From NCBI GenBank assembly GCA_021234155.1, contig JAJEKV010000295.1, positions 62,001 through 126,000 on the forward strand: DNA of 64,000 bases, in the 5' to 3' direction. Both the position numbers and the translations under genes were made by a program. Below, one piece after another: positions 21,464-32,377 of this stretch; position 1 is the stretch's first letter; each line of letters opens with the position of its first letter. This stretch comes from Isoetes taiwanensis (taxonomy: Eukaryota; Streptophyta; Lycopodiopsida; Isoetales; Isoetaceae). Below the pieces are notes generated by a model. The model had not been told where the DNA came from and did no database searches. It saw nothing but the letters and a program-made list of their open reading frames with translations.

Positions 21464-22435
21464 GCCTCCGGAATCACAGGGGCAAATGACGATGGGGATC
21501 CCGGAGGAGGGGATCACGTAGGCGGATAGCGTCCGCCGTTATCAGCCTGGGGGTGATCCCGGAGGAGGGGATCACATAGGCGGATAGCGTCCGCCGTTAT
21601 CAGCCAGGGGGGTGATCCCGGAGGAGGGGATCCGGGGTCCGGTGCCGGGATCCCGGAGGCCGGGATCACCACTACGGATAGCGTGAACAAACGATCCGCG
21701 GCCCCGAGCCACGGGATCCAAGTCACGGGATCCACGTCACCATATCGGGGATCCCGGAGGAGGGGATCACCACGGCGGATAGCGCCCCGCCGCTATAAGG
21801 GGATCCGGGAGGTGGGATCCCACCTCGGGGAGCATCTGCCGTTATCACCTATTGGGGTGCATCCGAGGAGGAGGATCGCGTCCAGGGTGGGGATGATCCC
21901 GAGGAGGAGGATCACCTCGGCGGGCGCGGCCGGGGATCCCTCCCACGGGTGGGAGGGGATCACCTGGCGGATAGCGCCCGCCGTTATCGGGCCCAGCACG
22001 GTGATCCCGGAGGAGGGATCCAAGGCCCCGGTGCCCGGGATCCCGGGAGGTGGGGGATCAACTTCGGCCGGATTAAGGCCCGTAGATTATCACAGCCGCC
22101 GGTGATCCCGGAGGAGGGGATCCGCGTCCGGGGTGCCGGGGATCCCGGAGGAGGGGATCACCTCGGCGGATATCGTCTGCCGTTAACTGCCAGCAACCGT
22201 GGGGATCCCGGAGGAGGGGATCGCGTGGATGATCCCGAGGCGGGGATCTCTGAGGCGCGGACAGCCGCGATTGCACGGGGGTTTGGACGACGGGGATGGT
22301 CTGGGCCGACGTGGCGTCTGCCGTACCTCAGAACGGGGTCTCCCGAACGGACCCCGTCGAGAGAGACCCGGGATCCCGAAGGCCGGTAAATTTATCTCCA
22401 GGATCACCGAATCAAGGGTAAAAGTATCGTGAGCC
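21464..22435 (-). repeat. Right terminal inverted repeat and GC-rich GGATC array
   Basis: Units of GATCCCGGAGGAGGGGATCA alternate with a GCGGATAGCG...CCGCCGTTATC spacer, the reverse complement of the left array. The last about 270 bp (22170-22435) is a close reverse-complement copy of 491-760, ending in ACTTTTACCC (read minus) and GGCTCA. ORFs in this block follow the repeat and are not called. Confidence 0.85.
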
Positions 22436-22444
22436 GTGGTGGTG

Positions 22445-22782
22445 GTCACTATGCTTGCTTTATCCATAGCCATGCATACTCGCTTGCACTATATCGTACT
22501 ATACTTTATACCTTCCCTAACTTTTGTGCTTTATAATTAAGCGTAATGAATGTTCAGGAATCTGAACTGTAATGGAGAAGTAAAAATGGTAAAAAAACAC
22601 GTAGCATCTTCTAAAAACACTTAGCATCTTCCAAATATAGCAAATTAATTCTTTCGTATAGCATCTTCCAGCTACACAATCAAGCAATCATTTTATTCAC
22701 AATATATCCGTAAGAATTCTTGTCTACTATGTACAGATTTCCTAACTCAAAGCGGATCATCCCAAAGTTTGGAGGAAGATCA
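22445..22782. other. 3' flank of the alternative oxidase gene
   Basis: AT-rich sequence between the end of the MULE-like element and the AOX stop codon. It should hold the AOX 3' untranslated region and polyadenylation signals; reading minus there are AT-rich stretches but no single clear AATAAA. It contains a 24-bp near-duplicate (CACGTAGCATCTTC then CACTTAGCATCTTCC) at 22597-22632. Confidence 0.5.
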
Positions 22783-24402
22783 TCAGTGGTAGCCTAAGGG
22801 AGCAGGAGCTTCCTTGAGTTGCCTTCCATGGCAGTGAACGTCCTGCACAATAAACATCATCCAATTGAGTATAAAAATCATTTAAATATTGCAAAGTAAA
22901 ACAAAAGTACAGAAGTTCTTGACTCCAATTTCATCTAAAAACTTCTAAAAGTTCTTGCCTGGGATTCTCACATTCCTAAAATTCTAAGCAGCCTATCAAT
23001 TTCCAATTTCAGCACGTGAATGTGGAGTTCAGATTCCAAATCTAAATCTTTAGCAAATTATAAACTGATACTACCCTAAGATTGTGCAAGGTAAATCAAT
23101 TCCAGAATTAATACAAAAACAGCTTTCATGGCTTACCGAGGCAAAATGGTTCACATCACGATGGTGGGCTTCATCAGCTCGAACAACCATAACTACATCC
23201 CGAAGGGTAGCATCTGCTGGCAACCTCCAATAATCAATGGCTATGGCGGGAGCAGGAACATTAGGAATGCTACCATTGTCAATCTGCTTCAAATACTGGG
23301 TATATGAATAAATTGCCTCTTCTTCCAGGTACCCAACAACACGGTGTGCAAGGCGAGGAGACAGCAAATATAAAAGGAAATATGCATTGAAGAATACTCC
23401 CTGCACTGTAAATACCAAAGCCCTCTCATACCATTTTGGCTGGGCTACTTCCATGAATGTCATAAGATGCATCCTCTCATTTTCTGCTTCTTCCAATAGT
23501 GCTTTTATCCATCCACCTGAATGCTCAAATTTTCTTAGAGATTTGCAGTGCAAAAGCATCCCCCCAACCATCCCTGGCACCGCTGCAACTGTTTCTAACA
23601 TCATTGCTCGGCACCCATATCGTTTCTGCAACATTTGTTCAGATCTTAGAAGTTTCAAATTAATTCTTCCTATAACCAATTGCGAAAACCATCCTATGTA
23701 TTTAAAATCAGTACCATCTGCATTATTTATGAGTACAATGATCCTGATTAATTGTTGTATTCTATATCTAATAAGCCGAACATACCCGGAAGAAGATGTC
23801 TGTTGGAATTCTCATAGCTTTCACACCGTAATAAGCAAGCTTATCTCCTAATGAGAGAGGTACTTTATGCCTCTCAAGATCGATGCTGATATCTGCAGTG
23901 TATGTATCAGATGGCTGCAAAAAGGAAAAAAAAGGATTAAAAATATTTCAAGATCCCCGAAACAAAAACAGGAATTAGAGCTCAGGAATCATGTCGAAGC
24001 AAGAAATTTCTTGCATACTTTGAAGCAATTCCAAGGCCAAGGGCTGCCATCTGGGCGCAAAGGCTTCTGAGAAGAAATCCCCCAATATTTGGCCACTTCT
24101 AAGGCCTTATCTTGACGCAAAGATTCCGACGGATTGGCAACGGGAGCGGAATTATCTGATTTTGCAGCTTCAGAATTTGGCAGATCGGCAGCAATCGTGC
24201 TTCGCATCCTCAGAAAAAACGGATAACCTAAAGATTGATAACTGAATTTTGGAGCGTGGCCATACGAATAAAGATTTCGAGCGGCAAAATCTGAGCCCTG
24301 GGCCACGGAAAAGGATCGGGAAAACAGGAGGGTTCCTGGCGGATTGAATGTCCTGACGCCGATGTGCAGGCAAGGCAAAAGCTTAGATCGAGCTCCAGAC
24401 AT
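22783..24402 (-). CDS. AOX: Mitochondrial alternative oxidase, four exons
   Basis: Ubiquinol oxidase of the inner mitochondrial membrane that passes electrons directly to oxygen, bypassing complexes III and IV. Exons: 24402-24019 (384 bp), 23914-23786 (129), 23625-23137 (489), 22842-22783 (60 with stop), all with GT-AG introns in phase 0. The 129, 489 and 57-bp coding lengths are the classic plant AOX pattern. The 353-residue product starts with an Arg/Ser-rich presequence ([19 protein letters not shown]). The diiron ligands are present in [28 protein letters not shown] and [11 protein letters not shown], as are both regulatory cysteines (WPWNCFK and [10 protein letters not shown]) and the C-terminus [11 protein letters not shown]. 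The only upstream in-frame initiator is a TTG at 24498, so I chose the ATG at 24402. No defect is visible; it is likely functional. Confidence 0.97.
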
Positions 24403-24584
24403 GGCTATGGTGATCGCCGGACTTAATGTGGAAAAGCGGAATGGAATTGGCAAGGCATACAAGGAAAGGCTAAAAAGGAAGGGTTTCTTGGGCAGCAAGA
24501 AAAGTGCTGTGTAATGTGAAGCTTCTTTAGGCTAATAGGACGAGGTGGTATATTCTAAAAGGTAAGGAAAGACTGCGCGCCCCC

Positions 24585-24590
24585 TTATAT
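24585..24590 (-). promoter_or_regulatory. Candidate AOX TATA box
   Basis: Reading minus, ATATAAGGGGG lies about 183 bp upstream of the AOX ATG, which would leave a leader of roughly 150 bases. It is the only TATA-like text close upstream. Confidence 0.35.
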
Positions 24591-24612
24591 TGTTTTATGC
24601 ATGCCGGCGCTA

Positions 24613-24925
24613 GTTAACATGGAGGCATGGTTGACATGTCTCCATGTTAACTCCCATGAAGCCGGTCGCTGGCTCGAATACCGTCGCCGATGCCAAAAGG
24701 GTGCCCCGGGTCCCCATACCCATTCCACAACATGGCAACTGGGGAGCTCATTCCGTCTCCGGAATGGAAAACGGCGCTCCAATTCCGCTCAGCAGGTCAT
24801 GAACAGGTAATCAGCCGCTAAATCCTTTCTCCCCAGTTGCCATGTTGTGGGGGGATGAAGCTGGGTCGCTGATTCCAGGACCTTCTCCCGGCTCCCGCCG
24901 GTCACAGGACCCCTGGAATCAGCTT
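24613..24925. repeat. Cluster of three perfect inverted repeats upstream of AOX
   Basis: Arms GTTAACATGGAG (24613-24624) and CTCCATGTTAAC (24640-24651), 12 bp; a 22-bp perfect pair at 24725-24746 and 24829-24850 (one arm starts CCACAACATGGCAACTGG); and GCTGATTCCAGG with CCTGGAATCAGC near 24869 and 24910. All lie within 320 bp and are G+C-richer than neighbours. They may be a decayed inverted-repeat transposon or a hairpin-rich upstream region. Confidence 0.7.
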
Positions 24926-24959
24926 CCCAACTTCCACCCCCCCATACATAACGCCAAGG

Positions 24960-26058
24960 TAAGTGCGTCTGCATTCTAGCACAATCAATCGGAGATCATT
25001 CTTATCCAGAATGGTAAATCGCCCCCCAAAAACCGCTAGAATAAGGTAATCTTACCTTGACGTAGTGCAACAAGGAAGGAGTCATGCATTCTTGTGATAT
25101 GTAGAATCCAATCGCACCTTAACGTCGCTCCCAGATTCCACAGGTCATGTGGCTAGCAAAAATACCCTCCCCCTTCCTGTTCCACATCATGTCATGAAAA
25201 TTGCTAGGAATTCTTGCATGTCATATAGCCATTCTAGCCCCTTCTCGATCTACTTGATAGTAGGCTGCTTCTCCTCATGAATAAGATACGTCTGTGGCCT
25301 CTGTGGCCTTGGTTCAGGAAATTTCCAACACTCTTGTAACCCATCGGAACGATTCCAAAATTAGTTGTACAATTAGCAAGAAAACGTTTTCTTGCTAAGA
25401 ATAACATGTTTTCTTGGCCTATTGGTCTTGATGGGGGAGAGGAAGGGGAAACTATGCCACTTGTCACATTTTGTGACATGCATTTTTCTTAGAATTGTCA
25501 ATGCATCCTCAAGGTCCATGTGCCATGATGCATTAGAGTTGTCAACACATTATGAATGCCCATGTCACACGTAAACTTACATATAGCTTTTTTATTGAAG
25601 GATGTATAGTATCTTATCTTAACATATATAAACATTAAGGGCACGATTCCTTTGGCATATTCTAAGGTGATGCTTGCCTCTAAAGAGGCCACGTTTTTCC
25701 GGAAGGAAAAAATAGGGATAGAAAAAAAAAGGCCAAAATAGTAGTGAAAGTCGAAAATGTTAGGACGTGTCGGAAGCCAGAGAAAATGGAACTGAAAGGA
25801 AAAAATCGCGCGGATTTGATCTGGACGGAACAGTGTGGACTGGATTTGATTGCTGTGCAGCTGGACGGCGATGGTTTGCAGATGAAGAGGTGTCGTCTTT
25901 GTGTTTTTTTGTTCCAGTTGTGTTATATTGTATTATAGATAAGATTCTAGCAGGGCAGATCTGCTGCCAGATTGCCACAGTCTCTGGACGAATTGCGGTT
26001 GGACAGAGATATCCGGTGGATAGTTCTACGTGTAAATGGTTTTTTGGCTTTCTGTAGG
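24960..26058. other. Intergenic, no gene recognised
   Basis: Only short ORFs without recognisable content occur on either strand. Two sizeable frames at 25760-26116 overlap each other on opposite strands and show no family features. Confidence 0.5.
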
Positions 26059-26066
26059 TATAAATA
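26059..26066 (+). promoter_or_regulatory. Candidate TATA box upstream of the beta-galactosidase relic
   Basis: TATAAATA is followed by an apparent leader and a possible donor (ATAAGGTATGTCG at about 26138). It may be an original or acquired promoter for the downstream gene remnant. No transcript evidence is available from sequence. Confidence 0.35.
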
Positions 26067-26336
26067 GGCTTAGATTGCCCAAATTTTTTCAGTTCATTCA
26101 CCGTGAGATAATTCATACACAGCGCTGGTTGATATAAGGTATGTCGCCTGTAAATTCCCTTGCTTTTCTTTGATTCTGTGTAATTGTTTTAATACTCAAG
26201 ACAAGATAGAAGCCACGATGCCAAGCTTCAATATAGCTACTGAGAAAATCCCCGACAACAGTCTTGAACATTGATTTACTAAAACATTGTTGCTAGGAGT
26301 CTTGATAATTTTAGAATATAAATTGCAGGTTAATCA

Positions 26337-28230
26337 GCAAACCACAATAATGGCTGTGGAACTTCATAGTGTGCTTTCTTCACAAAGACAACGCAGTTTC
26401 AACAGTGAAATAGTGTCAGGATTGGACTGGGAGGCACTTGATAGAGAGGGAATTTTATAAGAGCATCGGGACTTATTGAGCACTTAAAAGCCACTAAAGA
26501 TACCACCGATTACCTGTGGTACATTACTAGGTTTGTGAAGCGTTCCTTTTTGAGATGATAGTTTCACTACTGTAGTTTTGCTAATAAACGTTCTGGGTAA
26601 CAGTGTGCAGGTTTCTGAAGCATCATGTGCTCTGCTCACAGTTGAAAGCATGAGGGATGTGCTTTATATATATGTCAAACGGGATACTTGCAGGTAATGA
26701 TTATTCACAGTTTATGAAATTCATTTTCCATTAACTGACTTTTAATTTTTCTTTATCTGTAGGAAGTGCAAATGCAATCTCTTCCAGTACTATGTATACC
26801 CAAGTTAACCAACCTATCAAGCTAAATGCTGGGACAAACACGTTAGCATTATTATGCACAACAGTTGGTCTTCAGGTAAGAAACTTTTTGAAGGAGAAAT
26901 AGCATAGTTGACAATTTCTTTTCGGGGCCAAATTTTCTTACAAATCCTTTGTTAGTTGCAACTAGAGGGAACGTAATTTCTAAGCTAGGTATGTTGGACA
27001 TAAACCTCTGATGCACTCAAATCCGTATTTGGCATCTAGTCTGCAATACCACTCTAGCCTGTTCCTAAGTCCTTTCTGAGAAACCTGTACCTTGGAACTG
27101 ATCCTCATCTAAGAGGATCCCATATGGAGATGATCACGTATTGTAGAGGTTCTTGTGTCGGAGGTTTTTGTGTCAGTGCTTATCTTATTTATACTTGAAA
27201 CTGATCAATTAATGGGAATTTGGCAAAGAATTATGGGAAAGGGTTTGAGACATGGAGTGCTTGATTCAACGGGTCTGTATTTTTTAGAGGAATTCTATCT
27301 AGAGATATGAACTTGACCTCGCGAGAATGGACACACCAGGTATCTTCCTGCTCTGCAGCATGTACTTTACATAATAAATAACACTATGCTTCTATACTAC
27401 TTCAATATTTGTGAGCTAATGGGTAGGTTCGTATGCTTTGATGCATAATGAAGGATCTGCCAGCATGTCATGGAAGCTTTTATCTATTTCCAGGAACCAA
27501 TCTCTAGTTTGGTATAAGGTATGGTATTCTTTTTTCAATGCTTGGTACACAGCATATTGTTTTTGAAATATGCTGGTTGATAATCTGTTATCTCTGTTTG
27601 CAGGCTAGGTTTGATGCTCCTCCTGGTTCAGATCCAGTTTCAATAGACCTAGGTAGCATGCGAAAAGGTCAGGCTTGGGTTATGGACATAGTATAGGACG
27701 CTTCTGGCCATCAATATTGTCTCCACAAACAGGGTGCCAATCATGTGATTATTGTGGGACTTATAATTTGTCAAAATGCTGAACCGGCTGCGGGCAACCT
27801 TCTCAGCAATTGTGAGCAAACACTTCCGTAGCTAAATATGATGCTAATTTAGAATGTCAAAACCTGTTAATTATGTATAGGTTTACGAAGGATTGGTCAG
27901 TCATTTTTCCTGAATAGATTTCACAGACCAGACTTTTCTCTGTTTTAGTTATGGGCTAAGTAGCTTTAGGGAGGTCATTTTTGTTTGGTACAGTAACACT
28001 GCAAGTAGACTGGGCATTTCAGATACTTTAACATATAGGACTATAGTATTCCGCTATGTAGTTACTCTGCCATGTAAGATTACTCATGAATTTCGCATGT
28101 TATAGGTATCATGTTCCACGAGCTTGGCTCAAAGACACTGGAAACCTTGTGGTATTGCTCGAGGAAGTTGGTGGTGATCCTTCTGGAATATCAATAGGAA
28201 CATGCCCACTAAATCCCAGTTTCAGTCATG
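26337..28230 (+). pseudogene. GH35 beta-galactosidase, C-terminal half, decayed
   Basis: Exon-like pieces in the family's order on one strand: KATKDTTDYLWYITR (about 26488-26534), ALLTVESMRDVLYIYV (26624-26680), GSANAISSSTMYTQV and KLNAGTNTLALL (26762-26872, followed by GTAAGA), NLTSREWTHQ (27309-27340), SISRNQSLVWYKA (27480-27520), RFDAPPGSDPVSIDLGSM then KGQAWV (27607-27690), LLSNC (27800) and [20 protein letters not shown] then [10 protein letters not shown] (28105-28200). Plant cell-wall beta-galactosidases have exactly this C-terminal half. Frameshifts, stops and lost exons show it is dead, and the catalytic N-terminal half is absent from the window upstream. Retained introns mean it came from genomic DNA, not from a processed copy. 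Confidence 0.8.
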
Positions 28231-29120
28231 TATCAAACAGTTATCGCAACCTTATCTCATGCATTTCCACCTGTACATGCTTCCTTTTGATTTGTGCTTT
28301 TCTGCATGTACATTGAAGGACTTTATTTTCCAAAAAAAGGTTGTCATTGAAATTAAGATATTAATCAGTAATATACACTTGCATCAAATTAAACCACATA
28401 CTAGTTATGGTCATAAGGTGGAAATACACTCCGTCCAGCCCTAACCCTAAACCAATAATCTCGGCCTTGACTCTTAACTTGGGCTGTCAGATCTGGATGG
28501 GCGATTTCAACAGTTCGAATAGCACTTTGACACACACCAGATATGGGATATATTAACTATATATAACTTTTTTATAAATTATCAGCCAAAATTTTGTCGG
28601 GTAGAATTCGGGCGTTATCCCGAAGGGGCAGGTGATTCTGCTGGAAATCGTTTCAATCTTGCAAATCGGCGCGCTCAGTTCATCTGAGGCGATTTGTTGG
28701 TGGCATCCCCGATTTAAGGGGTGCTCACCTATTTAGTGGTCTAGTGCCACTAAATTTGTGACATTTTTTACTATATAGCAGGCCCAGATGCAAGATTTGA
28801 TTGATGAGCATATGAATAGGGCTAAACATTTAATTGAAAGAGTATCTAAGTCAGATATGGCCAATGGAGCGGCTAAACATTCAATTGAAAGAGTATCTAA
28901 GTCAGATATGGCCAATGGAGTGGGCCAAGGAGAAGAGATCCACACTAGATGGCTAATGGGGTGGGACATATATGTGGTTTAAGATAAGAGAGGAGAAAAA
29001 CTGAATTAAAATATACATATTTGAAAAATGGCCAATGGGTGGTGGCTCGTATATGGTTCAAAAATAAATGTTAGGGTGCTAAAAATATAAGCTTGAAAAA
29101 TAGCCAATGGGGCTGACCCC
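28231..29120. other. Intergenic with a 51-bp tandem duplication
   Basis: No gene recognised. Positions 28820-28870 and 28871-28921 are two copies of a 51-bp unit (GGCTAAACATTTAATTGAAA and on), differing by about one base. A single telomere-like CCCTAACCCTAAACC occurs at 28439-28453. Confidence 0.6.
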
Positions 29121-29660
29121 ATGTGGTGTTGGGGGATAACTCTGACAAGCATAGTCAAAAAGTCACCTATTGTAGGGCATGAGCACTATTTAATCGGGGC
29201 TTCGCTCCACTTTCCCAAGAATCTGCCATGGCCGGCCAGCGCCAAGCTCGTAGCCTGTTTCATAGTCGCATTTTGCATATTTATCCTACCCGTCTTGGCT
29301 CAGCTTCAATATGATTACTATGCAAAATCTTGCCCTTCTTTGGAGAAAATTGTTCGGGATGAATCTTACCAGTTTTGGAACTTCCTTATGTTCCATCTTA
29401 AAACATAACAAAAAAAAGAGAAGGCAATTCCCACAAGGGAACAAAATGCATAAGCTTTTTCATCTTATAGCCTAAAAATGTGACGGTTCTATCCTTTTGC
29501 GAGGCGCGGGCTTAGAATTGGATTCTGCAAGAAATATTGGCTTAAGAAACCTAACGTGGTTTGATGTGCGAAAGGAAAAGGTAGAGGCTGCATGCCCTGG
29601 TGTGGTGTCATGTGCAGATCTGGTGGTTCTGACAGACATCCAAGATGTTGACACGTGTCC
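29121..29660 (+). pseudogene. Class III peroxidase fragment
   Basis: The first piece has a hydrophobic signal peptide (SAKLVACFIVAFCIFILPVL) followed by AQLQYDYYAKSCPSLEKIVR, the mature N-terminus of secreted plant peroxidases with its first Cys (29226-29365). The second piece, in another frame at 29518-29625, reads DSARNIGLRNLTWFDVRKEK and VEAACPGVVSCADLVVL, the family's middle helix text. The part between, which should hold the distal catalytic His and Arg, is missing, and there is nothing recognisable after 29630. These enzymes oxidise phenolics in the cell wall; this copy cannot. Confidence 0.75.
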
Positions 29661-30839
29661 CCTTGAAGGGTTGGAAAAAACCTGGCTCGGATGGTCCCAT
29701 GATTCGCTGTGCAAACAGCACCCAAAATAAACACCATTGAATATAAATATTTGTGGTAGCTGCGCTATTGTTTTGTAGATTATTGAGGGCCCTTCTTTTT
29801 TTAGCCTTTTTATTATTTTCATATGGTCCAAATTCATCCATGGGTGTTTTATAAAAATGACTAAAACCCAAATGTAAGTACACCAAGACTTCAAAATGCG
29901 TCTAAAATACATAGCTACTTCTTGATGTTAGTCAGTTGGCCAGTATGCTCGGGTAAATGTTTAGCTATACCGAGTTGATGCCGAAGAAAAAGGCCTTAAA
30001 GTTGTGTTCATGTTGATAGCAATAATACGGCATTTATATGAAATAAGGCCTTTGTTGCCCTTTATTATGTTATCGACATATCGTAGCAAGCAAACAATAG
30101 AGGAAGAATCTCTAGCTTGCAATTTCTTATGCACCTTTAGTTCCCGTCTCTGTTATCTGAAGTTTCCTTCACTACCACTTCTTTTGTGTGCCATCTTGCA
30201 GTATATAAGACCAAAAATGAAACATTTTTCAAACTACATATTCTCTGCACATCCATTAAAGGTGCATCTTCATTATATAGAGATCAATGTTCCTTAATTT
30301 CGGCATAATGCAATTATCTTTTGTGTGCAGAGATGGCACAGATGAAAGAAGACTACGTCATTTATGGATGGTGGATGAGCACCTTTGGTAACTCACCAGC
30401 CTTCGTGTCGAAAGATGCTATATTGGAGATCCCATCTTCAGTTATAGATCATGTTAAATGTGATGTTTAATGTATTGTAAACCCGTAAACCTTCGATAAC
30501 AAAAAGTAATGATCGACGATGTTAAAGTAATAGATTAAACTAAATAAATATTGTACTGTATAATTTCTAAATAAAGGTGAGAACTGCATGAGTTTTGAAC
30601 GAAAGAAATGTTCGCGTTCTTATAATAATTTGTATGTTAATCCTATTATCATATTTCGTAGTATGTTAATCCATGGTAGTGGGTTATAGCACCTATTTAT
30701 CATATGGGCGCAAAACAGATGGCAATTGTGAAGATTCGACTCCTGCATGTTCTTTCGCATCCTAAGAATGTCCAGAATTGAGAACTATTCGACTTCGCAC
30801 AAAACGTTTTTTTGCAGCAAGTTGGAGGAGAGAAATGTT

Positions 30840-30863
30840 CGCGGCGGCCGTAAGGCCGCCGCG
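30840..30863. repeat. Perfect 10-bp GC hairpin with GTAA loop
   Basis: CGCGGCGGCC, GTAA, GGCCGCCGCG. The stem is entirely G/C inside an AT-rich setting, and if transcribed the loop would be GUAA, a GNRA tetraloop. It could be a fold-stabilising RNA element, a terminator-like structure or chance. Confidence 0.7.
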
Positions 30864-31043
30864 ATAAATTTCTTGTACATATAATGATTGCCATTGCTGG
30901 TTCCTAGAATATACAGCTTCAGTTGTCACAGTTGAATGTCCCCACTTCTTTCTTGAATAGAATTTCGATGACCTTGTTGTTTAGTATTTCTACAACCCAA
31001 ATGTAAATGGAACACATTCATTGACTACCTGTTTCATCCTTTA

Positions 31044-31222
31044 CCACAACTCACTTTCAAAATATCCATCACACAAGGTGCATGACATGGTGCTCGAAGG
31101 GCTTAAAAAGGTGCCCCCACAGAACCAGCCACAACTCACTTTCAAAATATCCATCACATTTGCAATGTGATAAAGATCACCAAGGTGCATGTCATGGTCC
31201 TCGGAGGGCTTAAAAAGGTGTC
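31044..31222. repeat. Two-copy tandem repeat, about 90 bp
   Basis: Both copies start CCACAACTCACTTTCAAAAT and contain AAGGTGCATG, then a CTCGAAGGGCTT or CTCGGAGGGCTT box and AAAAAGGTG. They differ by a small insertion of about 20 bp in the second copy. Confidence 0.85.
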
Positions 31223-31806
31223 CCACATAACCAAACAATTATTTACTGTCATTATGAGACGAGGAAGCAAACAATATTTCTACCAACAACAATCTAAAAT
31301 AATCCTAACATATAAACAATATATGACAACGTCAAATTGAGTGCACTAAGTACATTGAGTTCCTTTTGGAATAATTGATAGTTCACTTATGGTCAAGATA
31401 GTTTTATCCCAGATTTGTAAGGGAGGGTGCCCAGTACCAGAACAGGGGCCCTAACATGGCGCACCTTTATGGCACACTTTAACGGCCAAGATCTTCCCAT
31501 TTGAACTTTCTTTCCTTCCTTCCTTTTGGACTTTTGATTTGGATGGCCAGGATCTTCCGGTTCTACTATTTTCATATATAATAAAAAATCTTTTTTCAGG
31601 GGAGGCACGAACCAACATCTTTGTAAAAAGCTCAGTCAAACCTTTAATTTGACTATTCATATGTCTCATTCTGAGCTTGTTAGGACAAAAAACGAATGTC
31701 AGGATACCTAACTGTGCCATGTTGGGCAAAAAAGGGGGTCACTTTAGGGCCTCATAACTTTTGCTACAGGGCACCGGAGTGGGAGATTTTAGGGTCACTA
31801 GAAAGA

Positions 31807-31827
31807 GGGTAGAAGCATGAAAGGGTG
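31807..31827 (+). repeat. Left 21-bp terminal inverted repeat of the 9.4-kb element
   Basis: An exact match to the reverse complement of 41176-41196; it starts GGGTAG. Confidence 0.75.
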
Positions 31828-32377
31828 ATTGAATTTTTTTGTATATTGATGTAAAAATTTGAACTGGGTTAAAGTGTTTGTAATGTACATTTTGAATTTT
31901 ACATGGAGTTGCCTATCATTAATAAAGGCGGTTGACGTACAATATTCTCCATAATTATACCAAATCCTCCCGAAATCTTGTACTAGCTTCTCTATCAATA
32001 AAATCTAAATATCTTGAAAAAAAAAAAAAAAAAAAACTTTGGCGCACATTTTGAACTTTACTCAATCGATCAAACATGGCTCCGGATTCTACCCTCAACG
32101 AAAACTTGGCCCGAATCGATTATAGCTGCTCTTAAATCGAATGCATTTCAAGAAACAAATGTATCTTGAACAAATTGAAATCCCTTTCCTTCAAGCAAGA
32201 TAATACAAATCCCTTCAAGCAAAGAGTACAAATCGGTTAATAATCGATTTCTTGTGCGGGGATGTTGTATCCCTTTCTCGAGAATGGATCGATGTCTTAA
32301 AGCACCGGTTGAAGAAGAAACTATGGAAGAAGGATTGGACTCTCATGCAAGCACTTCCGAGGTCAAGATCGGGTTGA

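Larger units (their letters stand above)
491..22435. mobile_element. Very large Mutator-like (MULE) element with array-type terminal inverted repeats
   Basis: The sequence from 491 rightward (GGGCTCAGGATACTTTTACC and on) is repeated in reverse complement ending at 22435, with only scattered mismatches over at least 270 bp; both ends continue into GC-rich GGATC-containing arrays. The flanks are GTGGTAGTG (482-490) and GTGGTGGTG (22436-22444), a 9-bp pair with one mismatch. Mutator-like elements normally make 9-bp duplications, but this pair is low complexity. Inside lie a MULE-type transposase relic, a zinc finger/Ulp1 peptidase gene (Ulp1 cargo is known in some plant MULEs) and an extra small gene. 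About 11.8 kb of the length is two nested copia elements, leaving about 10 kb of original element. Alternatively this is two or more related elements fused by rearrangement. Confidence 0.6.
29661..31806. other. Intergenic, no gene recognised
   Basis: AT-rich. A possible exon-like frame after an acceptor (TGTGCAG) runs at about 30331-30470 (MKEDYVIYGWWMSTFGNSP), with no family I can name. A perfect hairpin lies at 30840-30863 and a tandem duplication of about 90 bp at 31044-31222. Confidence 0.5.

Noticed and set aside
24403-24498. Longer AOX start at 24498
   Set aside because: The codon is TTG, not ATG, and the ATG at 24402 gives a proper mitochondrial presequence and family length.
28439-28453. 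Telomere-like CCCTAAA motif
   Set aside because: Only two units; too short for an interstitial telomere.
29472-29912. Minus-strand ORF overlapping the peroxidase fragment
   Set aside because: It is antisense to recognisable peroxidase coding text and has no features of its own.
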